The notes beneath the pieces were generated by a model. That model had not been told where the DNA came from and ran no database searches. It saw only the letters and a list, made by a program, of their open reading frames with translations. DNA of 7,743 bases from Candidatus Iainarchaeum sp. (GTDB lineage: Archaea > Iainarchaeota > Iainarchaeia > JAADDC01). A program made the translations under genes and the position numbers. Each line of letters begins with the position of its first letter. Position 1 is the stretch's first letter. Location: positions 1 through 7,743 of the forward strand of contig JAADDC010000044.1 in the NCBI GenBank assembly GCA_013154145.1. The letters run 5' to 3'. Below are positions 1 through 6,004 of this stretch, in pieces.

Positions 1-719
1 TTGTAGTCCTTTCCGAGCCTGTTAAGTATCTTCAGGAGCTGGTTCATGTCCCTGTAGAAGAACTCGTAGGCGAAGGGGTGATCCCAGGTCATGGACTGGC
101 CCATGTCAATGATCACGGGGCGCTCCTCCCAGACGAGGATGTTGTACTCGCTCAGATCCGCGTGTATGATCTCAGCCTTGTAGTAAAGCCTCGCCAGGGA
201 ATCCAGCAGCTCCTCCGTGAAGCCGTCCACGTCCTCGGGCTCGTACTCCCTCAGGAGGGGAGCAGGCCCGCTCTCGTCACCTATGTACTCCATGATGAGG
301 ACGTTCTTGCGGTTGACGATGGGGAAGGGCACCCTCACGCCGTTTTTATAGGCTGTTTCCAGGTTCTTGAACTCCCTGCGGGCCCACTGGTAGATGAGGT
401 GCCTGCGGTTCCGCTTGGTTATCTTCACCCTCGGGTCACCCTCTATGTACTTCCACATGTGGCGGAATTCGGTGGTGTTTATGCGGTAGATCTTGATGGC
501 AATGGGGGAGTTGTTCCTGTCGATGCCAAAGAAGACGTTGGCCTCCTTACCTGTAGAAATGACGTTGCCCAGCTCCTTGATGTAGCCCGCCTCCATTAAC
601 TTGTAAATGGTGGCCACCGTGTCGGCGTCAAAGACCTCCTGATAGGCCTTTCTGGTGTCGGCGTCCCTGACGCCGGCCATAAGCCGGGAAACCAGCTCGT
701 GATACTGGTCGATCTTCAT
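1..719 (-). CDS. rio1: RIO1-type serine/threonine kinase, C-terminus cut by the window edge
   Basis: Atypical protein kinase of the RIO1 family; relatives act in maturation of the small ribosomal subunit, and the cytoplasmic location is inferred. The visible 239 residues have an N-terminal helical/wHTH region (about 1-50), then a kinase core: STGKEA loop at 55-60, ATP-contacting Lys76 (AIKIY), catalytic HADLSEYN at 186-193 with Asp188 and Asn193, and metal-binding Asp205 in IDMGQS. All key residues are intact. Archaeal RIO1 proteins are usually about 255-260 residues, so only a short tail is probably missing. The ATG at 719 overlaps the aIF1A stop as ATGA, and a GGGGATG sequence 5-6 nt upstream may serve as ribosome binding site. 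It is the last visible gene of the translation-initiation cluster. Family assignment is secure; the exact substrate is not known from sequence. Confidence 0.97.
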   Translation of the reverse strand, partial: MKIDQYHELVSRLMAGVRDADTRKAYQEVFDADTVATIYKLMEAGYIKELGNVISTGKEANVFFGIDRNNSPIAIKIYRINTTEFRHMWKYIEGDPRVKITKRNRRHLIYQWARREFKNLETAYKNGVRVPFPIVNRKNVLIMEYIGDESGPAPLLREYEPEDVDGFTEELLDSLARLYYKAEIIHADLSEYNILVWEERPVIIDMGQSMTWDHPFAYEFFYRDMNQLLKILNRLGKDY

Positions 720-1060
720 AGGTACATCCCCAGGTAGTCCTCAAGCTTCTTGAGGTAGCCCTCCTGGCGGAGCTTCTCCACCTCCGTGCGGGTGTACTTG
801 TGAACGATGTCGCAGCGGTCCTTCCTGTACTCCCAGAGCTTGCAAATGACGACGTCGCCCACCATGATCCAGACCCGCTTGCGGAAGCGGCCCGGTATCC
901 TCCCGAGACGCTCCTTGCCGTCCTCGCAGATCACCCGCACGTGGGGTCCGCCAAGCTTCTGATCCACGATGGCAAACATCTCCTCCTGGGAGGGATCGGG
1001 CTTCCGTATCTTTCGAATGTCAATCTCCACGGGTGCCTCGTCCCTGCGCTTCTTCGCCAC
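716..1060 (-). CDS. eif1A: Translation initiation factor aIF1A
   Basis: Archaeal/eukaryotic IF1A, an S1/OB-fold factor that binds the A-site region of the small subunit and supports scanning and start selection. The 114-residue protein has a basic N-terminal tail (MAKKRR), an OB core at about 27-92 with the family signature around CEDGKERLGRIPGRFRKRVW (residues 45-64) and VGDVVI (67-72), then a charged helical tail rich in Leu and Lys. GTG at 1060 is chosen because a TATA box (GGTTATAAAC) is centred about 26 bp upstream and the protein then begins MAKKRR, as expected. A longer reading from TTG at 1078 would start only about 8 bp from that TATA box. It overlaps rio1 by an ATGA junction, so the two are probably translated together. 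Length is normal for the family. Confidence 0.95.
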   Translation of the reverse strand: MAKKRRDEAPVEIDIRKIRKPDPSQEEMFAIVDQKLGGPHVRVICEDGKERLGRIPGRFRKRVWIMVGDVVICKLWEYRKDRCDIVHKYTRTEVEKLRQEGYLKKLEDYLGMYL

Positions 1061-1079
1061 GTAAGAATCTTGAAGCAAG

Positions 1080-1091
1080 GGTTTATAACCG
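1080..1091 (-). promoter_or_regulatory. TATA box of aIF1A on the DUF424 stop codon
   Basis: The minus strand reads GGTTATAAACCC. Its centre is about 26 bp before the GTG of aIF1A, the spacing of an archaeal TATA box to a transcription start at the first codon. The TAA stop of the upstream DUF424 gene (1083-1085) forms part of the box. No Shine-Dalgarno site precedes the GTG, which supports a leaderless mRNA. Confidence 0.65.
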
Positions 1092-1379
1092 GTAGACGTT
1101 CAGAAAGGGGACACCCTGCACCCGCTTCACCGCTCCCCAGCTGGCCATGCCCAGCTCCACGGCCACGGCTATACTCTCCTCCCCCACCAGGGAGATGATG
1201 TCTCCCTCCCGGAGGGCGGCCTCCACCCTCTCCCTCTCCACCAGCTCTTCCCCGTAGAAGTGTTTGGGAACCCTGAGGATGATCTCCCCTTCCCTGAACT
1301 CCTTCTCTAGTAAATCCTCGTCGCAGACGTTGACGAGGACGCCCTCGGGGGTCCGGATCACCTTCAGCCAGAACCTCAT
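1083..1379 (-). CDS. DUF424 family protein
   Basis: A 98-residue archaeal protein of the DUF424 family, recognised by its N-terminal pattern of a short beta strand (FWLKVIRT), the block VNVCDEDLLEKEFREGEIILRV-like at 16-37, the FYGEELV motif at 41-47, and LVGEESIAVAVELG at 64-77, which ends in a GVPF turn. The family is widespread in archaea and often sits beside aIF2-beta, as here. I know of no firmly established biochemical role, so a function in translation is inferred from context only. The ATG overlaps the aIF2-beta stop (ATGA, 1376-1379), which indicates translational coupling. There is no clear separate promoter. Length is normal for the family. Confidence 0.88.
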   Translation of the reverse strand: MRFWLKVIRTPEGVLVNVCDEDLLEKEFREGEIILRVPKHFYGEELVERERVEAALREGDIISLVGEESIAVAVELGMASWGAVKRVQGVPFLNVYRL

Positions 1380-1783
1380 AGCTCAGGCACCGGGTTTATG
1401 GCGCCACAGGCCTCGCACTTGAGCATGGTCACGCCGTACATCTCCACGAAGTGGGTGTCGGGCTTCCCGCAGACGGGACAGAGCACGTAGGTCTTGACGT
1501 AGTCCTCCAGCTTCTTCTGGAGGGCACTCACACCTATTCTACCCTTCAGGCGCAGCCGGTCGCCCTCTATGGAGGCGGCGGTGGCCAGCTCCTTGGAGAA
1601 GAACTTGGCCATGTGCTTGGGGTCCCTGCGCAGGTAGGAGGCGATCTGCTTGAAGTTGGTGAGCACCGTGGTGCGGCCGTGGTACTCCACCCTCACCTTT
1701 GGCATCTCGAAGCGGGCCGGCTCCTTGACCTTCTCGGGAAGCAAAGCGTAGGCCCGCTCCAGGAGTTCCTCGTAGCTGAGCAC
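1376..1783 (-). CDS. eif2B: Translation initiation factor aIF2 beta subunit
   Basis: Beta subunit of archaeal initiation factor 2, which with alpha and gamma subunits carries Met-tRNAi to the ribosome in a GTP-dependent way. The 135 residues show the family order: an N-terminal helix (YEELLERAY, 4-12) that contacts the gamma subunit, a central alpha/beta domain with NFKQIASYLRRDPKHMAKFF (43-62) and the IEGDRL turn, a linker helix (LQKKLEDYV, 88-96), and a C-terminal zinc ribbon with Cys102, Cys105, Cys123 and Cys126. All four cysteines are present. The GTG at 1783 gives the normal N-terminus and lies about 27 bp from a TATA box. An ATG at 1793 is in another frame. It overlaps the DUF424 gene by 4 nt. 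Confidence 0.96.
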   Translation of the reverse strand: MLSYEELLERAYALLPEKVKEPARFEMPKVRVEYHGRTTVLTNFKQIASYLRRDPKHMAKFFSKELATAASIEGDRLRLKGRIGVSALQKKLEDYVKTYVLCPVCGKPDTHFVEMYGVTMLKCEACGAINPVPEL

Positions 1784-1804
1784 GAAGAAACATCGCTGCG
1801 CAGT

Positions 1805-1814
1805 GGTTATAAAA
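1805..1814 (-). promoter_or_regulatory. TATA box of aIF2-beta on the upstream stop codon
   Basis: The minus strand reads CTTTTATAACC in this area, centred about 27 bp before the GTG at 1783. The box includes the last Leu codon and the TAA stop of the OB-fold gene (1807-1809). There is no purine-rich ribosome binding site before the GTG, so the mRNA is probably leaderless. Confidence 0.65.
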
Positions 1815-2184
1815 GGTCCACCACTTCAACCTCCTCTTCCTTCACCTCCGGGGGGCGTCTTCCCAGCAACGTGAGGAGGTTCTCCAGACGTTGTACCAGC
1901 TCTTCGGGACCGCTGATCTTCTTCACGATTTCCGCCACGATGCGCGGCTCGCCGTTCCTTTCCTTTACCAGGCCTATAACCCTCAAGACGTCTCCCTCGT
2001 CCACCTCAAGCTCCCTCAACTCTTCGAAGAGGAGAACGGGCATGACGGCGCTAAAGTCGTCCAGTAGGAGCATCACGTGCTTCTCTCCCACGAACTTGCG
2101 CACCACCACGCCCCAGACGGCCACCCGCCGGGGACGTTGCTTCTCCACCTCCTTCAGGGGCAACCTGAGGGCAACCCATCGCAC
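1807..2184 (-). CDS. Small OB-fold protein, RPA32-like
   Basis: A 125-residue protein whose residues about 20-90 read as a single OB fold: RVAVWGVVVRKF strand (20-31), a LLLDDFSAVMPVLLF segment (39-53) where RPA2 proteins have their substrate-facing strands, and GDVLRVIGLVKERNGEPRIVAEIV (64-87), the VRVFG-plus-NG-hairpin pattern of RPA32-type domains. An acidic helical tail follows (94-122) and there is no zinc ribbon. Binding to single-stranded nucleic acid is inferred. It could serve DNA replication/repair or RNA, and its place next to aIF2-beta leaves both open. The start is uncertain: GTG at 2184 is chosen because it is the only standard start near the fold's beginning and lies 23-27 bp from a TATA-like box. 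Longer in-frame readings run into the enolase gene. Confidence 0.72.
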   Translation of the reverse strand: MRWVALRLPLKEVEKQRPRRVAVWGVVVRKFVGEKHVMLLLDDFSAVMPVLLFEELRELEVDEGDVLRVIGLVKERNGEPRIVAEIVKKISGPEELVQRLENLLTLLGRRPPEVKEEEVEVVDLL

Positions 2185-2202
2185 GTTGAAAACTGGATAG
2201 AT

Positions 2203-2211
2203 GTTTTTAAC
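2203..2211. promoter_or_regulatory. Central TATA-like box shared by two divergent genes
   Basis: The box reads GTTTTTAAC on plus and GTTAAAAAC on minus, so each strand carries an AT-rich TATA-like element. Its centre is about 26 bp from the enolase GTG (2233) and about 23 bp from the OB-fold GTG (2184). It is the only convincing box in the 48-bp gap, so it may fire in both directions. Neither start has a ribosome binding site. Confidence 0.5.
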
Positions 2212-2232
2212 CTCCTTTTTCCTTCTTCTGCC

Positions 2233-3387
2233 GTGAGGGTGAGGTCCTTCTCCGCGAGGGTGGTCCTGAACTCCAAGGCCGAGCCCACACTGGAAGTATG
2301 TGTCAACGGACATTGCTCCTCCCCTCCCTCCGGCACCTCCCGGGGATCCAGGGAGGTGAAGCCCTGGCCCGACGCCGAAGACACACTCTCCTCCGTCAAG
2401 GAGGCTGCCCGCTTTGCCAGCAGCTTCCTGAAGGATCTCGGGGATGTGGATCCACTCTCCGCCGAGAGAGAGCTTTACGAGAAAGTAGAGGAGCTGGGCG
2501 GCAACACAGTGCTGGCCATCTCCACGGCCCTCTACAAGGCCGCCGCCGCCGAAGAGGGAATCCCCCTCCACGAGTACCTTTCCAAGCTATTCTCCTTGGA
2601 GCCGAGGATTCCGCCTCCCCTGGAGAACGTCATCGGGGGAGGGAAGCACGGCGGCGGCTCTGACATCCAAGAGTTCCTCCTCTTCCCCAAGGAAGGAGAG
2701 AACCCCGAGGACTGGATATTTACCCTTTCGGAGGTTTACAGGGAGCTGAAGAACGTTTTGGGTTCCGCGGACCCCACCTTCACGGGCTCCCTCACCCTCG
2801 AGTCGGCTTGGGTGACGTCCCTTCCCACGGAGCGAATCCTTTCCCTTTTGAGGAAGGTGGCCGACGAGCACGGGCTGGGCATGGGCGTGGACGTGGCCGC
2901 CAGCGATATGTACAGGGAAGGGGCCTACCACTGGGAAAAGGAGGGCATCGTAAGGGATAGGGAGGCCCAGATGGACTACATAGAAGAGCTGGCCAACACC
3001 TACGAGCTGGACTACATAGAGGATCCGCTGCACGAGGACGACGTGGAGGGCTTCCAGGAGCTCCAGAAGAGGGTGAAGGGGAAGATCGTGGGGGACGACC
3101 TCTTCGTGACCCAGGCCGAGAGACTGGTGCCGGGCGTGGGCGGCGTCATCATCAAATACAATCAGGTGGGAGCCATCTTCAGGGCCGTGGAGGCGGTGAA
3201 GAGGGCCAGGGAACTGGGCATGTGGGTGGTACCCTCCCACAGGAGCGGCGAGACGGAGGACCCCTTCCTCAGCCACTTTGCCGTGGCCGTCGGGGGAGAT
3301 CTGTTCAAGGCCGGCGCCGCAGGCATAAGGATCGTGAAGCTGAACGAAGTCCTAAGGATTTACAGCAGCCTGCGGCGCCGGGAATAG
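2233..3387 (+). CDS. eno: Enolase family protein (short, divergent archaeal form)
   Basis: Enolase superfamily: interconverts 2-phosphoglycerate and phosphoenolpyruvate if active. The 384-residue reading keeps residues matching the catalytic set (yeast numbering in brackets): Ser33 in the PSGTS loop (S39), His139 (H159), Glu147 in DIQEF (E168), Glu190 (E211), metal ligands Asp220 (D246), Glu263 in IEDPL (E295) and Asp288 in GDD (D320), then Lys308 (K345), His336-Arg337-Ser338 in SHRSGETED (H373-S375) and Lys359 (K396). Oddities: the usual DSRGNPT near the N-terminus is NSKAEPT, GDEGGFAP is replaced by TLESAWVT, and the protein is about 45 residues shorter than typical enolases. It may be a paralogue rather than the main glycolytic enzyme. 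GTG 2233 fits a leaderless start; the open frame extends upstream to 2077 only by chance. Its 3' end overlaps the synthetase gene by 28 bp. Confidence 0.9.
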   Translation: MRVRSFSARVVLNSKAEPTLEVCVNGHCSSPPSGTSRGSREVKPWPDAEDTLSSVKEAARFASSFLKDLGDVDPLSAERELYEKVEELGGNTVLAISTALYKAAAAEEGIPLHEYLSKLFSLEPRIPPPLENVIGGGKHGGGSDIQEFLLFPKEGENPEDWIFTLSEVYRELKNVLGSADPTFTGSLTLESAWVTSLPTERILSLLRKVADEHGLGMGVDVAASDMYREGAYHWEKEGIVRDREAQMDYIEELANTYELDYIEDPLHEDDVEGFQELQKRVKGKIVGDDLFVTQAERLVPGVGGVIIKYNQVGAIFRAVEAVKRARELGMWVVPSHRSGETEDPFLSHFAVAVGGDLFKAGAAGIRIVKLNEVLRIYSSLRRRE

Positions 3388-4673
3388 TCCACGAGTTTCG
3401 CTATGGTTCTCATGGCATCCCTGAGGCTCTCGTAGGCCGGGATTCCGGCCTCTATTAGCTTTTCCCTCAGGTACTCGCCGTACTTCCAGCCCGGCACGAA
3501 GGCGTAGACAGGGATGGGCGAGAGGGAGAGCAGCCTCGCGATGGAGGGGTCCACGGTGGCCAGCTGGGGAGTGATGATGACCAGGGCTGCGTCGTAGTCC
3601 TCACTTCTCCTCAGCACTTCCAGGTACCACTCGGGGCGGGCATCCCCCGTCAGGTCGAAGGGATTGGACTGGACCACGTGGGGAGGCAGGTCCAGCTCTT
3701 TTTTCCAGGGTGAGAGTTCAAGGCCAAACTCCTCTGCGTAGTCGCTGGCCAGCACGCCAAATCCACCGCCGTTGGTCACGATGAGCAGCTTGTTTCCCCT
3801 GGGGAGGGGCTGTTTGAGGGATAAAATGACGTCCACCATCTCCTCGAGGCTGTTCACCTCTATGACGCCCGCCTGCCTCATGGCCCCCCTGAACACGTCG
3901 TAGTCGCCGAGCATGGCCTCCGTGTGGGAGGAGGCGGCCTTCATCCCGCTCTTGGTCTTCCCTCCCTTTAAAATGATGACAGGCTTGTGCCGGCTCATCT
4001 CCCTTAGCTCCTCGAACAGTGCCCGCCCCCTCTTCACGTCCTCCAAGTATAAAACCACCACGTCCGTCTCCGGGTCACCCTTCAGGTACTTCAAAAAGTC
4101 CACTTCGTCCAGGAAGAGCTTGTTTCCAAGGGAGACGACCTTGGAGACGCCGATGTCCTCCCGGGCAAAGACGTCCAACATGGCCGCAATTATGGCGCCC
4201 GACTGGGAGAGGATGGAGACACTGCCCCTCGGGGGGAAGTCCATGCGCTCCGGGGAGAGGAAGGTCCCGTTGAAGCGGGGTGTGTAGATACCTATGCAGT
4301 TGGGGCCCAGAACCGGGAGATCCCTTCCGCCGAGGGCCTTCTTCAGTTCCTCGTCCAGCTCCTCGTTGCCCACCTCCCCGAAGCCCCCGCTGATGATGAC
4401 CATTGCCTTTACACCCATCTCCACCGCTTCTTTCATCACTGTCGGAACCGACGGAGCCGGTATGGCGATGAATACCAGGTCCGGCACCTCCGGAAGCTCT
4501 TTTAAACTCTTGTAAACCTTCTTTCCCAGGATTTCTCCTCCTTTCACGTTCACGGGGTACACGGGGCCGTCGAAGCTCCTCAGGAGATTGTAGAAGAGAA
4601 CGTGGCCCACCTTCTGCGGATTGTGGGACGCGCCCACCACGGCTATGCTTCGGGGACTGAAGAGTGCCTCCAC
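3360..4673 (-). CDS. acdA: ADP-forming acyl/acetyl-CoA synthetase, alpha subunit
   Basis: Alpha subunit of archaeal ADP-forming acetate-CoA ligase, which makes ATP from acyl-CoA, ADP and phosphate, the last energy step of sugar and peptide fermentation in many archaea. The 437 residues contain a CoA-binding Rossmann domain (SPRSIAVVGAS, 6-16), a second domain with GPNCIGIY (123-130) and SILSQSGA (153-160), and the phosphohistidine site SSHTEAMLGDYD at 248-259 with His250 intact. Glu211 (YLED) is a candidate partner in phosphate transfer. A third domain with NGGGFG (301-306) and NPFDLTG (337-343) follows. The beta subunit (ATP-grasp, about 230 residues) is not in the window, so this is a split enzyme rather than the fused form. 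GTG 4673 gives the normal N-terminus. The basic tail SRRRRLL is encoded in the overlap with the enolase gene. Confidence 0.93.
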   Translation of the reverse strand: MEALFSPRSIAVVGASHNPQKVGHVLFYNLLRSFDGPVYPVNVKGGEILGKKVYKSLKELPEVPDLVFIAIPAPSVPTVMKEAVEMGVKAMVIISGGFGEVGNEELDEELKKALGGRDLPVLGPNCIGIYTPRFNGTFLSPERMDFPPRGSVSILSQSGAIIAAMLDVFAREDIGVSKVVSLGNKLFLDEVDFLKYLKGDPETDVVVLYLEDVKRGRALFEELREMSRHKPVIILKGGKTKSGMKAASSHTEAMLGDYDVFRGAMRQAGVIEVNSLEEMVDVILSLKQPLPRGNKLLIVTNGGGFGVLASDYAEEFGLELSPWKKELDLPPHVVQSNPFDLTGDARPEWYLEVLRRSEDYDAALVIITPQLATVDPSIARLLSLSPIPVYAFVPGWKYGEYLREKLIEAGIPAYESLRDAMRTIAKLVDYSRRRRLL

Positions 4674-4692
4674 GTATCCCTATGATACATTC

Positions 4693-4704
4693 CAAAGAAA
4701 AACT
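4693..4704. promoter_or_regulatory. AT-rich box between two divergent starts (weak)
   Basis: The 51-bp gap between the synthetase GTG (4673) and the next plus-strand GTG (4725) has an A-rich stretch, AAAGAAAAAC, at its midpoint, about 26 bp from each start. Neither gene has a ribosome binding site. The sequence is a poor TATA match, so the call rests mostly on position. Confidence 0.3.
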
Positions 4705-4724
4705 GTTCGGGGCCCAATACTCTT

Positions 4725-5294
4725 GTGTTCCTGGTGGCCAAGGATCGCTGGGGGAGGGTAAGAAGGGTCCACTACCTCCCGGAGGGTATTCCCCTCAGGG
4801 CAGGGGCGAAGCACCACCGCCCCGACGTGGTGATAACGGAGGATCCGGCCTTCACCCACGAGATACTCCTTAAGCGGGACGGCGACAGGGTCTTCATACA
4901 CCTGCCCAACCAGGTCATCACCGTGAACGCCGGCAAAAGCGTAAACCTCACCAACGTCATCCTGGAGTTCGTGCCCCTCTTTTCGTACCTCCCGTCCTTG
5001 GAGGAGTTGTGGAGACTGGAGTCGGAGCTCTTCAATCCAAACCTCTCCGAGAACCTCCGCAAGTTCCTGCGCCTCTACGCCGCCTACGTGGGGCTGAGGG
5101 TCGACGAGAGGGCGCCCGAGACCCTAAGGGACTCGGTAATACTTCTGGTCTCCCGGCTGACGAGGATGCCGCCCGAGAAGATCGTGGCCGACAGGAAACG
5201 GGTGGAGAAGCTTCTGGAGGCCGAGCTCAAGGAAGTGCTCGCCAAGATGAAGCCCGAAGAGCTCCTCCACGTCTTCAAGATCATTGCAGGTTGA
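4725..5294 (+). CDS. Unrecognised protein with beta-rich N-terminus and helical C-terminus
   Basis: I do not recognise this 189-residue protein. Residues 1-85 alternate short strands and turns (MFLVAKDRWGRVRRV, DVVITEDPAFTHEILL at 34-49, VFIHLPNQVITVNAG at 56-70, VILEFVPLF at 78-86), loosely like a small beta-sandwich such as an FHA domain, but the FHA Ser/Asn signature is not present. Residues 88-189 are charged and helical (LEELWRLESELF, LRKFLRLYAAYV, RKRVEKLLEAELKEVLAKM). There is no signal peptide, membrane segment, cysteine pair or zinc motif, so it is probably cytosolic. Codon use matches its GC-rich neighbours, and the frame is clean, so it is a real native gene. GTG 4725 is chosen because it begins just before the first strand; GTG 4734 is an alternative. 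It overlaps the next convergent gene by 14 bp. Confidence 0.75.
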   Translation: MFLVAKDRWGRVRRVHYLPEGIPLRAGAKHHRPDVVITEDPAFTHEILLKRDGDRVFIHLPNQVITVNAGKSVNLTNVILEFVPLFSYLPSLEELWRLESELFNPNLSENLRKFLRLYAAYVGLRVDERAPETLRDSVILLVSRLTRMPPEKIVADRKRVEKLLEAELKEVLAKMKPEELLHVFKIIAG

Positions 5295-5814
5295 CGGCGG
5301 CGAAGACCTGGTAGTACACCTGGTCCGCGTCGGGATATATCTTCTTCAAGATGAAGGAGACGGCGGGCAGGAGGTACTCCGGAGGGCCGCTGATGTACAC
5401 CCCCTCGGGGCTCACCTCTATAATGCCGCTACCCTCCCGGACTTCTATGACGGGGTAGGGGAGCAGGCAGTCCTCCACGGGCTTCTGCACTACGAGCTCC
5501 GTATTGCCCTCGTTGGTGTAGCAGACGTTTCCCTCAAAGGACTGGAGTATTACCTTCTTTCCCTTGGCCGTGAGGACGGCGGAGGCATAGGTGATGGCAC
5601 CCACGGCACCCTGGGCGTCGCTGAAGGGGTAAACGGCCCTCACGATCACCGTGTTGGCCTCAAGAATGGTGGAGAGGAAGCCCAGGTCACCCTTCACCAC
5701 AAAGGGCTCCCTCTCATCCGATGGCTGAGAAAGGAAGAGGAACCCTGCAACGGCAACCAAAACCGCCGCAAGCAACACCCACTTGGCTTCGATCTTCACA
5801 CCGGCCATCTTCAC
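5281..5814 (-). CDS. Membrane-anchored protein of unknown function
   Basis: A 177-residue protein with a short basic N-terminus (MKMAGVKIEAKW), one hydrophobic segment at about 13-28 (VLLAAVLVAVAGFLFL) and a soluble domain of about 145 residues predicted outside the membrane. Because no cleavage motif follows the segment, it reads as an N-terminal anchor. The soluble part has two cysteines (98 and 116) that could form a disulfide, plus alternating strands such as SGIIEVSPEGVYISG (129-143) and a final helix. I do not recognise the family. GTG 5814 overlaps the stop of the VapB-like gene (5811-5813), with GGAGG 7 nt before it, so the two are translationally coupled; ATG 5808 is an alternative start. 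Composition is GC-rich like the host genes, unlike the AT-rich toxin genes. Confidence 0.78.
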   Translation of the reverse strand: MKMAGVKIEAKWVLLAAVLVAVAGFLFLSQPSDEREPFVVKGDLGFLSTILEANTVIVRAVYPFSDAQGAVGAITYASAVLTAKGKKVILQSFEGNVCYTNEGNTELVVQKPVEDCLLPYPVIEVREGSGIIEVSPEGVYISGPPEYLLPAVSFILKKIYPDADQVYYQVFAAVNLQ

Positions 5815-5984
5815 ATCACTTCCTCCAGGACCTTCACAATGTCTTCGACGCCATCTTCGCTCAGTAACTGAGAGAGCTTCTTCGAAGCCATCAAAAAGAG
5901 TGTAAGCCTAAACAGGCGCTCTATGTCCTCCCTGTCGAGGGTTCCGGCTACCTCCTTTGGGACTTCGATGGTGATGGTGGGCAT
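5811..5984 (-). CDS. Orphan VapB-like antitoxin/repressor
   Basis: A 57-residue protein starting MPTITIEVPKEV. Its first nine residues equal those of VapB1 (start 6621), and 24 bp of DNA over the two starts are identical. The N-terminal strand followed by helices suggests a ribbon-helix-helix or AbrB-like DNA-binding module, as in VapB antitoxins. The C-terminus ends DIVKVLEEVM and lacks the EEAW(K/R)(K/R)IK motif that both VapB1 and VapB2 carry where they should grip the toxin. No PIN gene follows; instead the stop overlaps the GTG of a membrane-anchored protein. It may be a decayed antitoxin that lost its toxin, or a repressor that now regulates the next gene. The ATG has a TATA-like box 25-29 bp upstream and no ribosome binding site. 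It is too short to be found by a length-limited ORF search. Confidence 0.75.
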   Translation of the reverse strand: MPTITIEVPKEVAGTLDREDIERLFRLTLFLMASKKLSQLLSEDGVEDIVKVLEEVM

Positions 5985-6004
5985 ATTCTTAGAAGGGTGG
6001 AAAA

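Noticed and set aside
78..599. Plus-strand open frame of 173 codons opposite the RIO1 gene
   Set aside because: It mirrors the kinase gene, whose motifs are unmistakable; the frame has no recognisable domain and a composition expected of an antisense frame in GC-rich DNA.
1451..2200. Plus-strand open frame of 249 codons across aIF2-beta and the OB-fold gene
   Set aside because: It crosses two real genes and their promoter and becomes Ser/Thr/Arg low-complexity sequence, as expected of a shadow frame.
2077..2232. N-terminal extension of enolase from 2077
   Set aside because: It adds His/Pro-rich sequence not found in enolases and lies antisense to the OB-fold gene; the GTG at 2233 has a TATA-like box at the right distance.
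2185..2571. N-terminal extension of the OB-fold protein up to 2571
   Set aside because: The added sequence is Gly/Pro/His-rich and antisense to the enolase coding region; the fold and promoter support a start at 2184.
2587..3276. Minus-strand open frame of 229 codons opposite enolase
   Set aside because: Rich in His, Gly and Val with no domain, and it covers the conserved enolase motifs in antisense.
4075..4695. Second minus-strand frame of 206 codons in the synthetase gene
   Set aside because: It is the shifted frame of the same DNA, rich in Gly, Arg and Pro, while the main frame has all synthetase motifs.
5284..5871. Plus-strand frame of 195 codons opposite the membrane-protein gene
   Set aside because: The opposite frame has a clear membrane anchor, ribosome binding site and coupling; this one has no feature.
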